NCBI GenBank assembly: GCA_026770025.1
Contig: JAMXDE010000022.1
Location: 62,001-126,000 of the forward strand
Length of the DNA: 64,000 nt
Origin: Craspedostauros australis
Lineage: Eukaryota > Bacillariophyta > Bacillariophyceae > Mastogloiales > Achnanthaceae
Reading direction: 5' to 3'
The notes under the pieces are model-generated. The model saw only the letters and a program-made list of their open reading frames with translations. It did no database searches and was not told the DNA's origin. The translations under genes were made by a program, and so were the position numbers. Of this stretch, positions 10,207 to 20,258 are shown in pieces (position 1 is the stretch's first letter; every line of letters starts with the position of its first letter).

Positions 10207-10511
10207 GCAAACGCATTGCCGTCCATCTTTCGTTGCAACGCGGTGGACAATGCCATACGTGCTCTACATACTTGTACATACTCGTACGAGCTCGTACGTG
10301 CGATATGGAGTAGTATGGCGCACATGTCCTCTTTCCCGCAAGAATTTTGGCTCCTCGTTCCATGGATAACGAGTACTCATATCACATCATACAATAACTT
10401 CTAATATCAAAGCCATGGAGCAACCGAATAGAGTTTACATAGAGCAGAAGTAACAATAGACTCGACATGACATCTCATTATATTCTATTGCATTGTACGA
10501 CAAGCACTCCC
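10207..10511. other. Convergent intergenic region with palindromic CTCGTACGAG block
   Basis: Both flanking genes end here. At 10271-10302 there is a run of TACTCGTA/CGTACGAGCTCGTACG-type sequence that is self-complementary and could fold. This is one of the TACTCGTA sites found repeatedly between genes. Confidence 0.5.
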
Positions 10512-13016
10512 TCACATCGACGCATCCGCGTAACCACCTTGAAACTCCAACATGGTCTGCGCTTCCGACAATTCGTTTTGCAGATCCGACTTCTCCTGTT
10601 GCACCGCCTTGAGATCAGCCTGGAATTTCGTGCGCGCCCGGATCAGCGTCGTCTGGATCTGCAGCACGTGCTGCTTGTTCTCGGTCTTCAGCGCTTCCGT
10701 TGCGGCCTCGTGTGCGTCCTGTTCCTGTCGCAACGCCAACGCGTGCTTGAGATCGAGCCGTTCCTTCTGTTCGCGCAAGAGCTGCCCTTGCTTGTCCTTC
10801 TGCTCCTGCATGACGCCCCGGAAATGCTGCTTCAGGTCCTTGATCGTCTTCACGATCTCCTTCTCATGCCTTTGTTTTGCGTCGTCCAGCTGTTTTTGGA
10901 ATGTGGTGCCTTGGACCCGCATGGCTTGGACGAGTGCTGCCACATTCTGTTCCAATGCAGCGATTTGCTCTTTGTGCTTCTTGTCGCTTTCCGTTGCGGC
11001 TTGACTTTCCTGTTTTGCTGCCGTTGCGGCGCTGTTGGGTGTTGCGACCGTGACAAGTGGAACATTGCCACCATCAACACTACGTTCATGCGATACTACT
11101 GCTACTGGCTGCACCAAGTCGTTCGTGGCAGTCTCTGCCTGCCGCGTTGTGCGTTGTCGTTTAGAGCTGGCACTGGATGGGTGTTCGACGGACGGTGGCT
11201 TTCGCTTCGTCGGAACAGGATCAGGAATCACTTGCGCACTTGACGCCACTGGTTGCTGTTGTTGTTGCTGCTGAGCGTGCGTTTCATCATCGGTTGCAGC
11301 GCGTTGATGGCTACTTTGTACGGGGCTCACTTGCGCAGAGACAATCACGGCGGGAGCAGGAGAATCACTTTGACCATCGTTGTTGATGCCGCTGCCGCTG
11401 TCAAATGTGGCACTCTGTACAACTTCAGGTGCTCTGGATGTTGCTTGCACTTGTTGACCAACTGCATTCTCATCCGAAGCAATCGGTTCCAAGGTTGGCG
11501 TGCCGGCCTGGTTTTGGTCGTCCGCTTTCGGTGTCTCCTTGCTGATGATTGTCATGGGCAAGACCGTGCTGCTCACAGTGTCGGAATCAGCACTCTGTGC
11601 AACCGCGTGCGATGAGGAGGTGGTGATCGCATCTGACAGAAACTGCGAATCTGTCGCGCCATTTTCGCTTGTTGTGATGGATGGCAATGCTGCTGGTGCC
11701 GACGATGCGACATGTTGATCCTCATTTGGGTCTCTGCCACCTTGTAGACTGCGGTGCGCTTCTTCCGTCGCGCTGGAGCCGGAGCTGATGGACATGTCGT
11801 CATCGGATGCATCCAGCAGAGGCCCAGTTGTGCCGGAATTGATGCTGACATTTCGCGGTTGGGAGCATTCTCTCGTTGTGAGCTGTTCCTCCGGCTGTTC
11901 ATGTGTGCTGACTGATTTGTCTTCATGAGCCGCTTGCGTCGTTGGAGCCGCACGGAAGAGTTGAACATTCGGAGCTCTTTCATTGGTGCTGCCATTATTC
12001 TTGTCGTTGTTCTCGCTACCATCGCTATTGGTCATGTTGCCAGTGCCACTGTTTCCATGGCTTCCGGCCCCGCTGCCATTCCCACCACTGATGTTGTCAT
12101 TGCATCTGCCGGTGTTGCCGTCAGGAATGGAACAGTAAACATCGAATCCATCTCGCAGCCTTGGCTGGCACACACCGTGCTGATTCCTGCCTCCATTCGT
12201 CATCGACTTCCAGCATTGTTTGACAAAATAGAAGTTGGGCAAGTAGATCATGGCAACCCAGTTCGATTCGAAGACGATCGTCATCTTTTGATTGAAATTG
12301 GGCATGTGATGCTTGCGGATGTAGTCACCTAACTCGAAGGGAGTGACGCCTTCGAGCCAACCGGATAGTTTAATAGCTTTTTGCCGTTTGGTAAGCTTGG
12401 GGCTGATCACTTGCGGTGCAGTGGGATGCTGATGCTGGTTCTTCTTCTTGTCAGGGGTGCGAATGTTGTGATGTTGCTGTTTCTGATTTTGATGGGATAA
12501 CGCCGCCTTATGTTTCTGTTTGTGCTGCTGTTTGTGCTGCTGCTTGTGCTTATGAGCAGGATGTTGCTGGGAGCTCTGCTGGGAACCCTTCTTCCCCCAT
12601 CGACATGGCTTGTTGTGAGCGTACTCGCCATGCCCATTCGCGGCGGACACGGAACGTACACCTTGACGGCCTCCGTGCTTCCATTGCGACGCCTGTTTCC
12701 ACTGCCGGTTGTGATGTTTCTGGTTGTTGCTGCCTGTGGGATTGTTGGAATGATTGGTTGCATGATACGCATACGCTTGCGTCGATGCTGGCTGGGATGG
12801 CGCAGTTCTCCAGCTGTTGTTGCTGTTGCCGGCATGGTTGATGGAAGCTCGCGATTGCTGATGAAAGCCAGGGTTGTTCTTTTTGGCAAATGGCGGCACC
12901 GTGACTTTCGTTGCAGTCGCAAACGAGCGCGGAGCGAGTCTCTTCGCCTTCGGCTTGGGTTGCTGGCTGTTGTATACAACGGTTGCCTTCGTGTTGATGA
13001 CAGTTGGCGTCTTCAT
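10512..13016 (-). CDS. Large low-complexity protein with C-terminal coiled coil
   Basis: An 834-aa frame. I chose the ATG at 13016 (MKTPTVINTK), because the in-frame extension upstream begins with TTG. Residues 1-200 are Asn/Gln/His/Lys-rich, with QHKQQHKQKHK-type repeats. Residues ~205-310 form the only globular-looking block (SGWLEGVTPFELGDYIRKHH..., then FESNWVAMIYLPNFYFVKQCW). A long Ser/Thr/Ala/Gln-rich disordered region with a Gln run follows. The last ~170 residues form a strong Lys/Glu/Gln heptad coiled coil that likely mediates oligomerisation. No signal or membrane segment is visible, so it is cytosolic or nuclear. The small globular block might be a degenerate nucleic-acid-binding fold, but that is a guess. 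The family is not recognised. Confidence 0.75.
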   Translation of the reverse strand: MKTPTVINTKATVVYNSQQPKPKAKRLAPRSFATATKVTVPPFAKKNNPGFHQQSRASINHAGNSNNSWRTAPSQPASTQAYAYHATNHSNNPTGSNNQKHHNRQWKQASQWKHGGRQGVRSVSAANGHGEYAHNKPCRWGKKGSQQSSQQHPAHKHKQQHKQQHKQKHKAALSHQNQKQQHHNIRTPDKKKNQHQHPTAPQVISPKLTKRQKAIKLSGWLEGVTPFELGDYIRKHHMPNFNQKMTIVFESNWVAMIYLPNFYFVKQCWKSMTNGGRNQHGVCQPRLRDGFDVYCSIPDGNTGRCNDNISGGNGSGAGSHGNSGTGNMTNSDGSENNDKNNGSTNERAPNVQLFRAAPTTQAAHEDKSVSTHEQPEEQLTTRECSQPRNVSINSGTTGPLLDASDDDMSISSGSSATEEAHRSLQGGRDPNEDQHVASSAPAALPSITTSENGATDSQFLSDAITTSSSHAVAQSADSDTVSSTVLPMTIISKETPKADDQNQAGTPTLEPIASDENAVGQQVQATSRAPEVVQSATFDSGSGINNDGQSDSPAPAVIVSAQVSPVQSSHQRAATDDETHAQQQQQQQPVASSAQVIPDPVPTKRKPPSVEHPSSASSKRQRTTRQAETATNDLVQPVAVVSHERSVDGGNVPLVTVATPNSAATAAKQESQAATESDKKHKEQIAALEQNVAALVQAMRVQGTTFQKQLDDAKQRHEKEIVKTIKDLKQHFRGVMQEQKDKQGQLLREQKERLDLKHALALRQEQDAHEAATEALKTENKQHVLQIQTTLIRARTKFQADLKAVQQEKSDLQNELSEAQTMLEFQGGYADASM

Positions 13017-14026
13017 CGCATCACCAACCAACTGCGTGTGGTTCTGGTGCGTGCGTAGAGTACCACTATGTCGCTGATATGCAATGCTATGCAATGCTGT
13101 GCAATCGCTTGGTGTGATGGGAGTGCTTCTGCTGCGAGGACTCCTCTCCTTCGTCGTCTTCTTCTGCTTCTGCTTTTGATGTGTTGTCCTTGCTCAATGG
13201 GTCTCTCTATCTTTCTACCTATTATATATCTCTAGCTATAATAGCTCTCTTGTTGTGGAGCAATCGCACTCGTAGTCGTACCTCTCCCCTGAAGGGTCTC
13301 TCTCTCTCTGGGGAGGATGGCGGGAAGAGGCATCGGAGAGTTCCGAAGATGGCGCCGACGCCAAGGACCCAAACCCACGATGACGGTCGTCGTCGCCACG
13401 TTTGCCATACCGTTTGTTGCGGCTTTTTTGAAATAACGGTGGTTTGGCGAGTCGTGATTCGTGACTCGATACAAATCGGATGGTTCATAGAATATTCTGC
13501 GAGCGTAGACAAAAGTATCAACAATGCCGTTTTGCCCGAATATTTCCATGTGCGAGTAGTCTTTGTCAGTACTCGTACAATTTCACGTGTGATATAATAG
13601 GTTAGATGGTTATGGTGCGACCACGAATTATCTACTCGAACGGATGATAAATCGTGGCTCGTGCTGGTTGGATGTCTCTCAAGGAATACTGGTGGTCGTG
13701 GCCGTTCTGTGTTGTGGATGAGTTATTCGTGCTCGTGACACAGTGACACGGCACTCCTATTGATGCTCGCAGACTCCTCGTGTTGGATGGTACTCTGATC
13801 GTGCGTGCCCTGCGGGATCGCGCCAATGTTATGTGGAATTCGTCCAGTGACGTGGGACCCAATGACTCAAGTATGGTAGTCTCTGTGGGATGATGAAGTG
13901 AAGTGTTGCCGGCAACCCGTTTGGTGTGATTGAAGCGTTGACCACACCAAACTGCGGATGTGCGACGGCGGTGTTGCTTGTTGCTGTTTTCCCTGTTCCG
14001 AACAAGTGCACGCTCGAGTGCGAGCA
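13017..14026. other. Intergenic region between two minus-strand genes
   Basis: Holds the promoter of the coiled-coil gene and the 3' flank of the gene ending at 14027. AT-rich TATATATCTCTAGCTATAATAG lies at ~13222-13245, a (CT)n tract at 13300-13312 and a TACTCGTA site at 13570-13577. No credible coding frame. Confidence 0.5.
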
Positions 14027-15217
14027 TCACGGGTTGTTGATGCCAATGTCAATGTAAATGAAGTTCGAGCACAGGAGATGAAAGATGGCGTCGGGGGAAT
14101 TCACCACCTTCTCCTGCTCCACGAGCTTTCCAAACATCTTCATGCTCGCCTTGGCGTTGTGCTGGATGGATCGCACCGTGTCCTTCAACTTCCACAGCAT
14201 GTCGTTTCTCTGGATCAGCGGCTTCATCTTGTCGCTCCAGTCGTTGATGTCCACCACGATGCCGGGGTAGTTCATCGTGATCAGATGGCGGCTGTTGCGC
14301 AAGGCTTTCCAAATGGCCTTGGACGACTTGATTTGGCTGGCCTGCGACGGGGCATCGTGCAAGCTGAGGAAGATGGAGAACTTCCTGTCTCGCTTGCAGG
14401 ACAGCGCTGTGACGAAGTCCTTCTCGAGTGCGCCCGGGTCACGGTAGTGGCCGGACAGGAACACGGACTCGATCATCGTGTTCGCGGAGAGAGCTTCGAT
14501 CACGTCCGTCCAGAACTGATCGCCGATGAACTCCCTCTTGTCCTGGATGTTCAGGCTGACGAGTGTCTTGGACTTGGCGATGGCAGCGCCTAGGGCCCTT
14601 CCGACGATGGATGTGGAGAGGAACTTGATGGTGTGCACCTTGCACGATGGGGCGTTTAGGCGCTTGCAGAACGCGAGCCCGGAATCGGCGAACGTGCACT
14701 GCAAGAGCTGCACGGTCTTGGCATGGTCCGCCAACCAGCGGGATGCCACCGGGCTGATGTTGTCCATCTGCTCGATGTTGATGTAGTCAAGCTCGTTGAT
14801 GGTGCTGTCCACGATCATGTCGAGCAGCCAAGGCCTGTAGACATCGTTGATGGTCTTGGGACGGGGATCGTCCCTGAAAGCATTGATTATGATTCGCATG
14901 CCTTCTATGATCTCGTGGAGATGGGCCTCCTCGTCGAGACTCGCCGTCTTCACCATGACCTTGACGTTGTGGAAAGTTGCCAGGTGCGTCATCGTTGGGA
15001 TGAGACCTCTTTTGCTGGTGTGATAGAAGACGAACCTAGACATTCGGAACGGTGGCTGGTTGAGCGCACTGCGCAATCTCACCTCTTTCTCCAGATGGAG
15101 TGTCGTGCGCCCTTCCATCTTGTGGATAGGAACAACGACGTTAGGGTTTACATTCCTGAAACGTTGTTTGATGAGCTTCCGACGTTGTTCCGCTGTGAGT
15201 GGTGCGTTGGTTTGCAT
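14027..15217 (-). CDS. Conserved-type protein with leucine-rich-repeat-like helical repeats, unknown function
   Basis: A 396-aa frame from the ATG at 15217 (MQTNAPLTAEQRRKLIKQRF). The in-frame upstream part is His/Pro low complexity and looks like leader. The protein is soluble without signal or membrane helix. Residues ~120-330 contain successive segments of the type ...LDYINIEQ..., ...VQLLQCTFADSGLAFC..., ...VHTIKFLSTSIVGRALGAAIAKSKTLVSLNI..., and ...NTMIESVFLSGHY..., which recall degenerate leucine-rich repeats of the ribonuclease-inhibitor type. The C-terminus (ALRNSRHLITMNYPGIVVDIN...) continues the pattern and ends in a helical stretch. The LRR assignment is inference. No intron is needed. 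Confidence 0.7.
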   Translation of the reverse strand: MQTNAPLTAEQRRKLIKQRFRNVNPNVVVPIHKMEGRTTLHLEKEVRLRSALNQPPFRMSRFVFYHTSKRGLIPTMTHLATFHNVKVMVKTASLDEEAHLHEIIEGMRIIINAFRDDPRPKTINDVYRPWLLDMIVDSTINELDYINIEQMDNISPVASRWLADHAKTVQLLQCTFADSGLAFCKRLNAPSCKVHTIKFLSTSIVGRALGAAIAKSKTLVSLNIQDKREFIGDQFWTDVIEALSANTMIESVFLSGHYRDPGALEKDFVTALSCKRDRKFSIFLSLHDAPSQASQIKSSKAIWKALRNSRHLITMNYPGIVVDINDWSDKMKPLIQRNDMLWKLKDTVRSIQHNAKASMKMFGKLVEQEKVVNSPDAIFHLLCSNFIYIDIGINNP

Positions 15218-17186
15218 AGTGGCTGATGGAGAAAGGTGGGGAGTGGTGGGGTGTGGTGTGGTGTGGTGTACGCACAGGTGTAGATGTAGTTGTTGATGGT
15301 GTCGCAATACGATCGAGCAAAGCACGCGAGTTTATATTTTATGTGATGTCGTCGAATGGAGTGCGATTTGGCATCCACCAGACGATGATCGCGCACAACA
15401 ATGGACGTGTCGATGCTATGTTTTTCTCTTCCTTCCTCGCGCCGTTCGGCTTGCGACTGTGCGTCGAACACCCCAGGCCGGACACCCGGAAGCGAAATGC
15501 GTTGAAAGTTGTAATTTCCGATACCAATGTCCATGGGGCACGTTATCCTCATACGTACTCGTGAAAGCGAGTGCAGTTTGTCGTGCCGTTCTCCTCACCC
15601 ACAGCGTCGCTCCGTTGCCACAAAAGTAAAGATCAATTTCATTGTCATCACGCGATGATGGCCATTTCGCACAATCTGCGTGGCGACGATCGCTCTCTTG
15701 GAATCCGCGACGCTTGCGACCATTCGTCCGGCGGTCAAATCACACCGAGATCTTCATCGCAACCACGCCTCAGATTGAGAGAGGCGCAGAGCAAAGCTCC
15801 ACATTCATTGATCTGCGTTCAATCTTCCAGAGTATACGAATACTCGGATGCCACATCCCGAAAGCCGACCCTTCGCAGTTGGCAATCCAATCCCATCGAC
15901 GACAATCAGATGTCAACCCCTGCTGTCGCCTCGCGTCATGTACCTTGCAAGGGCACACCCCATCGGATGGCGCCAAAGATCGTGGTTGCAGGGCGATCTT
16001 TCGCCTTCCATTTCAGGCAAGATGTGTGGTGGAGTTGTCTCCGAATCCAAACATGTGGTGTGTCGTTCTCGTCTTCGTCCTGTTTTTCGTCGGTTTGCTA
16101 CATCCGTGGGCAATGCAATCGAAGGGGTCATGAAATGGTACAGTATCTACAGAGTTCCCAACGAGATGCTTGTGACATCGAGTGTCGAGCAACATTAAGC
16201 ATATCGACACATCACCGAACAGCGCGATATATTTTCTGTGTCGGGTGGCACCGATTGGCACAGAATAGCACCGATTGGCACACGTTGGCACCGCTGCGCT
16301 GTGCGAAAGTCAATGTTGTCTCTGGGCTCCTTGTGCGCGCCAACCTGTCGAAATGTGTGACATCAGTAATTCCCGATTGTACGGGACTGAACCAAAATAG
16401 AGTACAGAAACAACAAATACCCCCCTACCGTAAACGTGGCAAGCGCATGATCGATCACTCCTGAGCGTTACAGGAGCACGTTACTTTTGGGACTACGGGG
16501 AATTTCGACACCAACCAGTGTTTGCAAGTGGTCAGCCCTGTCATAATTTTGGCAGTGGATTTGACCGCTCATGCGACCTCGCTGCCAGACGCGGGAGTTG
16601 TTTGCGTGGCTGGTTCATCTTTTGGCGACGGAGATGGTGATGCGAAACTTCCTGGCCGCCTGGAAGCTTCTTGCCGCGCCGGTTTTTTGTGACCACGGAA
16701 TCAGACAAACGCCGTCGTCGCGGGATGAGACGAAAAGTTCAGGGCGCCAGGAAGTTTCCGCGGAACGATTGGCCCATGCAAACAGAATTGCGGAGTGTTC
16801 CGCGGTTTCTGATTGGTTCGACGATACGACCACTTCGAGCAAGGCCAAGAAGGTGGCAACGGAATTGTCTACAATGACGTTAAATTGACGTTAACGATGA
16901 TGGCGCGAATCTCGCCACTCACAAAATGCAACCAAACGACGATCTCCCTGTTGAGAGAAACACAGCAGGCCTCGTCTTGGCGTGCAGTCGAGCAGAGCAC
17001 GACCTTGGTGGAGCAGGTTCTATGTTATACTTTATGAGCTGCCATGCTATCCGACATGTGAGCAAGAACGCAGCACTACTGAGGTCTCATGGTATCTGAT
17101 TCCGTGCTCGCATCGCCTTCGTGTTCGTGCCTGCCGGTGTCGTCCTGTCACTTCTGCTGTCGGAACTGCCGTCTCCGTCGCTGTCT
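15218..17186. other. Long intergenic region, no supported gene
   Basis: Nearly 2 kb. A frame at 15571-16464 (+) begins with GTG and lacks domain-like character, so it was not called. Small repeats are CACCGATTGGCACA twice at ~16248-16282 and TGACGTTAA twice at ~16873-16890. The right part is the 3' flank of the 1023-aa gene. Confidence 0.5.
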
Positions 17187-20100
17187 CTAGTACCGCTTCG
17201 ATCCTCGCTGGACAGACTTGATTTGCGTCCAACCTTGCGTGCCCATGCCATCGCGCTGCGCAAGCTCAATTCGTTTCGTTGCACGCTGACCGACGGTGAG
17301 CGCAGCTGGGAGCACCTCCGTGATTGTCTTTTCTAACATGAAGAAAACAACATCCAGGGTCCGCAACGAAATGCGAACGAAGAAGCTGGGCTCCTTCTGT
17401 TCTTCTTCAACAGCGTCGGCACCAGAAGGAGCAGCGTTGGCAGCATTTTTGTATTCGTTGCCGGGTGCGGTGGAACCGCCGCCCATTGCCTTGTCGAAGT
17501 CGTCATCCGATACGACCTCGGCAACGACGCCTGATCCAGTGGATGATGCGGCAACAGTCTCCACACCGCTTGTTACCGTCATCGCGGTCATTGTAGCGTC
17601 CACGATTGGCGTCCTGGTTGCAGCGACAGCATTCACGACGCTTGCGACCTTCGCTTGCACCGGTTCAGCCGGTACATTGGTGGGTTGCTCCATGTTTGCC
17701 GCTGTTCCTGTTTCTGTTTCAGCTGCTATTCCTGTTGCTGATGTCGTTTCCATCACCGATTGCAATCCATCTGGAATGGCATCCACAACGTCAGCGATGA
17801 CTTTCCTGACTGGCGTGCCTTCCTCCGGCTCTCTTGGCTTGCCCTGCATCGATTCATTCTGTGTGGTTCCGAATGGTTGTGCAGCCTGTCCGGTCGGCTC
17901 TGCTGGTGTCTGCGACACCCTCCGTGCTTTGATTTTTGCCAGTGTTTCGAATTGCGACTGAACGTCATCCAGCTGCAGAAGGAATGGCGTTGACACGTCG
18001 CCTGCTTGTGCTTTCGTGTCTTCGTCAACGTTGATCGACGCAATGAGGTAATCTCGCAGGTATTCGACAATGTCATGTGTGCTGTTCGCCTTTGCGGTTG
18101 CAACGACCTCATCGATCATTTCTCTCGCTTCGATGGTCGTATCGAGCCACCTCTCAATAGTCTCAACGCTGTTGCCTCCGCCACCAATACCGGGACTGTT
18201 GCCGCTGTCGATGACGATCTGCTTGTCCAGCTTGATGGTCGTTTGTGCGGAGATGAGGGAATCCATGATGCACTCCACCGATGCGATGTTCATCGTCTTC
18301 AACGCGGTATCGTTGGAAAGGAGTCTTGGATCGAGCCATGTCGTGTCGGAGGACTCGATGCACATCTTCAATCTTTCCAAGACTCGATCAATCGCTACTT
18401 GGGAGCGACGTTGTATGTCGCCAAGCTTAACATCAACATCCGGATCAGTGGCAAACTCCATAGATACGGTTGTTTCGCTAGATTCTGCTGCCGCCATCGC
18501 CACCGCTGCTGCTGGACTGGCTGTATCACTGGCCGGAATACCAGCAGCAGCGGCAGGAGCAGAAGCAGCGGCAGTCGCAGCATCGACAACAGCATCTGCA
18601 ACAGTGGGAGCGGATGCTTCTGCCGATTTCTTTCCGGTGAGCCATGACAGAGGCGTGAAGCCATGTTCCACTTCAACTTTGCTGGATGCCGCCGCTGCCT
18701 CCCCTGGTGTCGATGGTGACGCATTGGACGCATTGGACGACGACTTGGATCCCAACGCAGGCAACCCATCCTTGCGGACCCCCTCAATGAGACGCTGCGC
18801 ACCTGCCTGCAATTGACGCGATGTGGCTGCCGCGCTCTCCCGCAGCTGCTTGCTGCGGAATCCTGGTTCATTGACCTCCGACTGCAGCTCACGGCGCAGC
18901 TCGTATGCCGAATCCACGAGCGATCCAGTTGCCCGAGTTGCCTTCTGCGCGACATTCTCGCGTTCTTGCTTGAGCTTGGTCGCCTTGGTGCGTTCGTAGG
19001 CGCGTGCGAATCGTTCCGTTGAGGATGATTTGGATTTGTCCACCGTCGAGCGCAGTCCACGTCGGTCCGCGAAGGTTGGTCCCAAAGCCGGGCCATCCTG
19101 GCTGTGAACATTGAAGTTTGGGTTTGAGTTGTGATTGGCATCGAGGTTGACGTTGAGATTGAAGTTCATGCCGGTGCTGCTGGGACCGGCATTCCTTCCG
19201 ATGGTGGAGACACCGCCACCACCGGACCGGAAGATTTCACGGATCGATTCCGACACCGCGCGAATCTCGTCACCCGCTGTCGTCATGTCGTCCACGATGT
19301 CCTGCCTCGTACCTGGCATCGTCGTCGAAGAGGCAGCGTCATCCTTGAGCAGCCCACCGAGAAATACGACCGATCCCGTGGTGTTGGCCATCTTGGAAAA
19401 GGAGCTTGAATTCCCCAGCTGAAGCTGCACCATCTTCTTGGTGGCCTTCGCTGCCGCTGGCAACGCGCGCTTGACGTCGCGCGCGGCGCGTTCAAAGGCG
19501 AAGAGACCGAGCGCACCCAGCAGCTGCGAATCGCGTTCCACTCGGTTGGAGACGAAAATCTTGGCGGATTCGACGATATCCTTTGCGTTGCGCTTGACGA
19601 CGTTCCAGAGCTTGGTATCGGACAGCTTCTGCAGGAGCTTGGAGCTGAATTTGGAATCGCTGTTGTTGTTGTTGTCATCTTGAAAGGCCGATGCGGATGT
19701 CTCGTTCCTGCTGGCGCTCTCCTTGCTGCGAATGCCGCGATCGAGGAGGCCGCGCAGGTTGGTCTCCTCCTTGACATTGAGCTTGTCATCTGCCAGCATG
19801 GCCTGCAGAACACGGGCGTCCACATCGGAAAGCACTGCTTCGTCACTGTCTTTGCCACTGTCGTTGTTGTTGGTTGCCGATGACGATGATGTCCTCTTTG
19901 CGCCGTTTGCAGAGGCGGCACCTGTCTTTGCCGACTCAGTGGTCGTCGACGATGATGGCCTGTTTGATGATGACAGGTGCAGCCTTGTGGATGACTGCTG
20001 GTTGCCGCTTGTTCGTTGATGGTGCACATCCGCACATTGGTGCGCTGTTGCATGACCAACAGAGACAATCTGCGTGACCTTGCACATCCCGTCGACTTGC

Positions 20101-20258
20101 GCAGATGGCATTTGCGACCGTGGCTGTGTCATGCTGAATGCGCTGACATCGCCGACCAGATTCAGAGAAATCATGGCCAATACGAGGGGCATCAGAGCAG
20201 GCAACAGCGCCTTCTTCCCGAATGGAAGGACGCTGTGAGCACCATCATCGCTGGCCAT
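17187..20258 (-). CDS. Large plastid-targeted protein of unknown function
   Basis: 1023 aa from the ATG at 20258; a second in-frame ATG at 20354 would add 32 residues. The later start places a classical bipartite plastid signal at the N-terminus: basic residues 15-16, hydrophobic segment 17-36, then GDVSAFSM with the Phe motif at 38-43. A Ser/Thr-rich transit-like region follows. Residues ~170-320 look ordered (LLQKLSDTKLWNVVKRNAKDI..., ERDSQLLGALGLFAFERAARDVKRALP). Then come an Asn/Ser-rich linker, a Lys/Arg/Glu helical region, Ala-rich low complexity, a second ordered block (DVKLGDIQRRSQVAIDRVLERL...IEYLRDYLIASINVDED) and a C-terminal amphipathic or membrane-associating segment (FFVRISLRTLDVVFFMLEKTITEVLPAAL). 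No enzyme motif is recognised. Stroma or thylakoid location is inferred from the presequence. Confidence 0.8.
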   Translation of the reverse strand: MASDDGAHSVLPFGKKALLPALMPLVLAMISLNLVGDVSAFSMTQPRSQMPSAQVDGMCKVTQIVSVGHATAHQCADVHHQRTSGNQQSSTRLHLSSSNRPSSSTTTESAKTGAASANGAKRTSSSSATNNNDSGKDSDEAVLSDVDARVLQAMLADDKLNVKEETNLRGLLDRGIRSKESASRNETSASAFQDDNNNNSDSKFSSKLLQKLSDTKLWNVVKRNAKDIVESAKIFVSNRVERDSQLLGALGLFAFERAARDVKRALPAAAKATKKMVQLQLGNSSSFSKMANTTGSVVFLGGLLKDDAASSTTMPGTRQDIVDDMTTAGDEIRAVSESIREIFRSGGGGVSTIGRNAGPSSTGMNFNLNVNLDANHNSNPNFNVHSQDGPALGPTFADRRGLRSTVDKSKSSSTERFARAYERTKATKLKQERENVAQKATRATGSLVDSAYELRRELQSEVNEPGFRSKQLRESAAATSRQLQAGAQRLIEGVRKDGLPALGSKSSSNASNASPSTPGEAAAASSKVEVEHGFTPLSWLTGKKSAEASAPTVADAVVDAATAAASAPAAAAGIPASDTASPAAAVAMAAAESSETTVSMEFATDPDVDVKLGDIQRRSQVAIDRVLERLKMCIESSDTTWLDPRLLSNDTALKTMNIASVECIMDSLISAQTTIKLDKQIVIDSGNSPGIGGGGNSVETIERWLDTTIEAREMIDEVVATAKANSTHDIVEYLRDYLIASINVDEDTKAQAGDVSTPFLLQLDDVQSQFETLAKIKARRVSQTPAEPTGQAAQPFGTTQNESMQGKPREPEEGTPVRKVIADVVDAIPDGLQSVMETTSATGIAAETETGTAANMEQPTNVPAEPVQAKVASVVNAVAATRTPIVDATMTAMTVTSGVETVAASSTGSGVVAEVVSDDDFDKAMGGGSTAPGNEYKNAANAAPSGADAVEEEQKEPSFFVRISLRTLDVVFFMLEKTITEVLPAALTVGQRATKRIELAQRDGMGTQGWTQIKSVQRGSKRY

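Noticed and set aside
15571..16464. 297-codon frame on the + strand
   Set aside because: Begins with GTG, lacks motifs and overlaps several antisense frames; composition is Ser/Arg/His/Cys rich.
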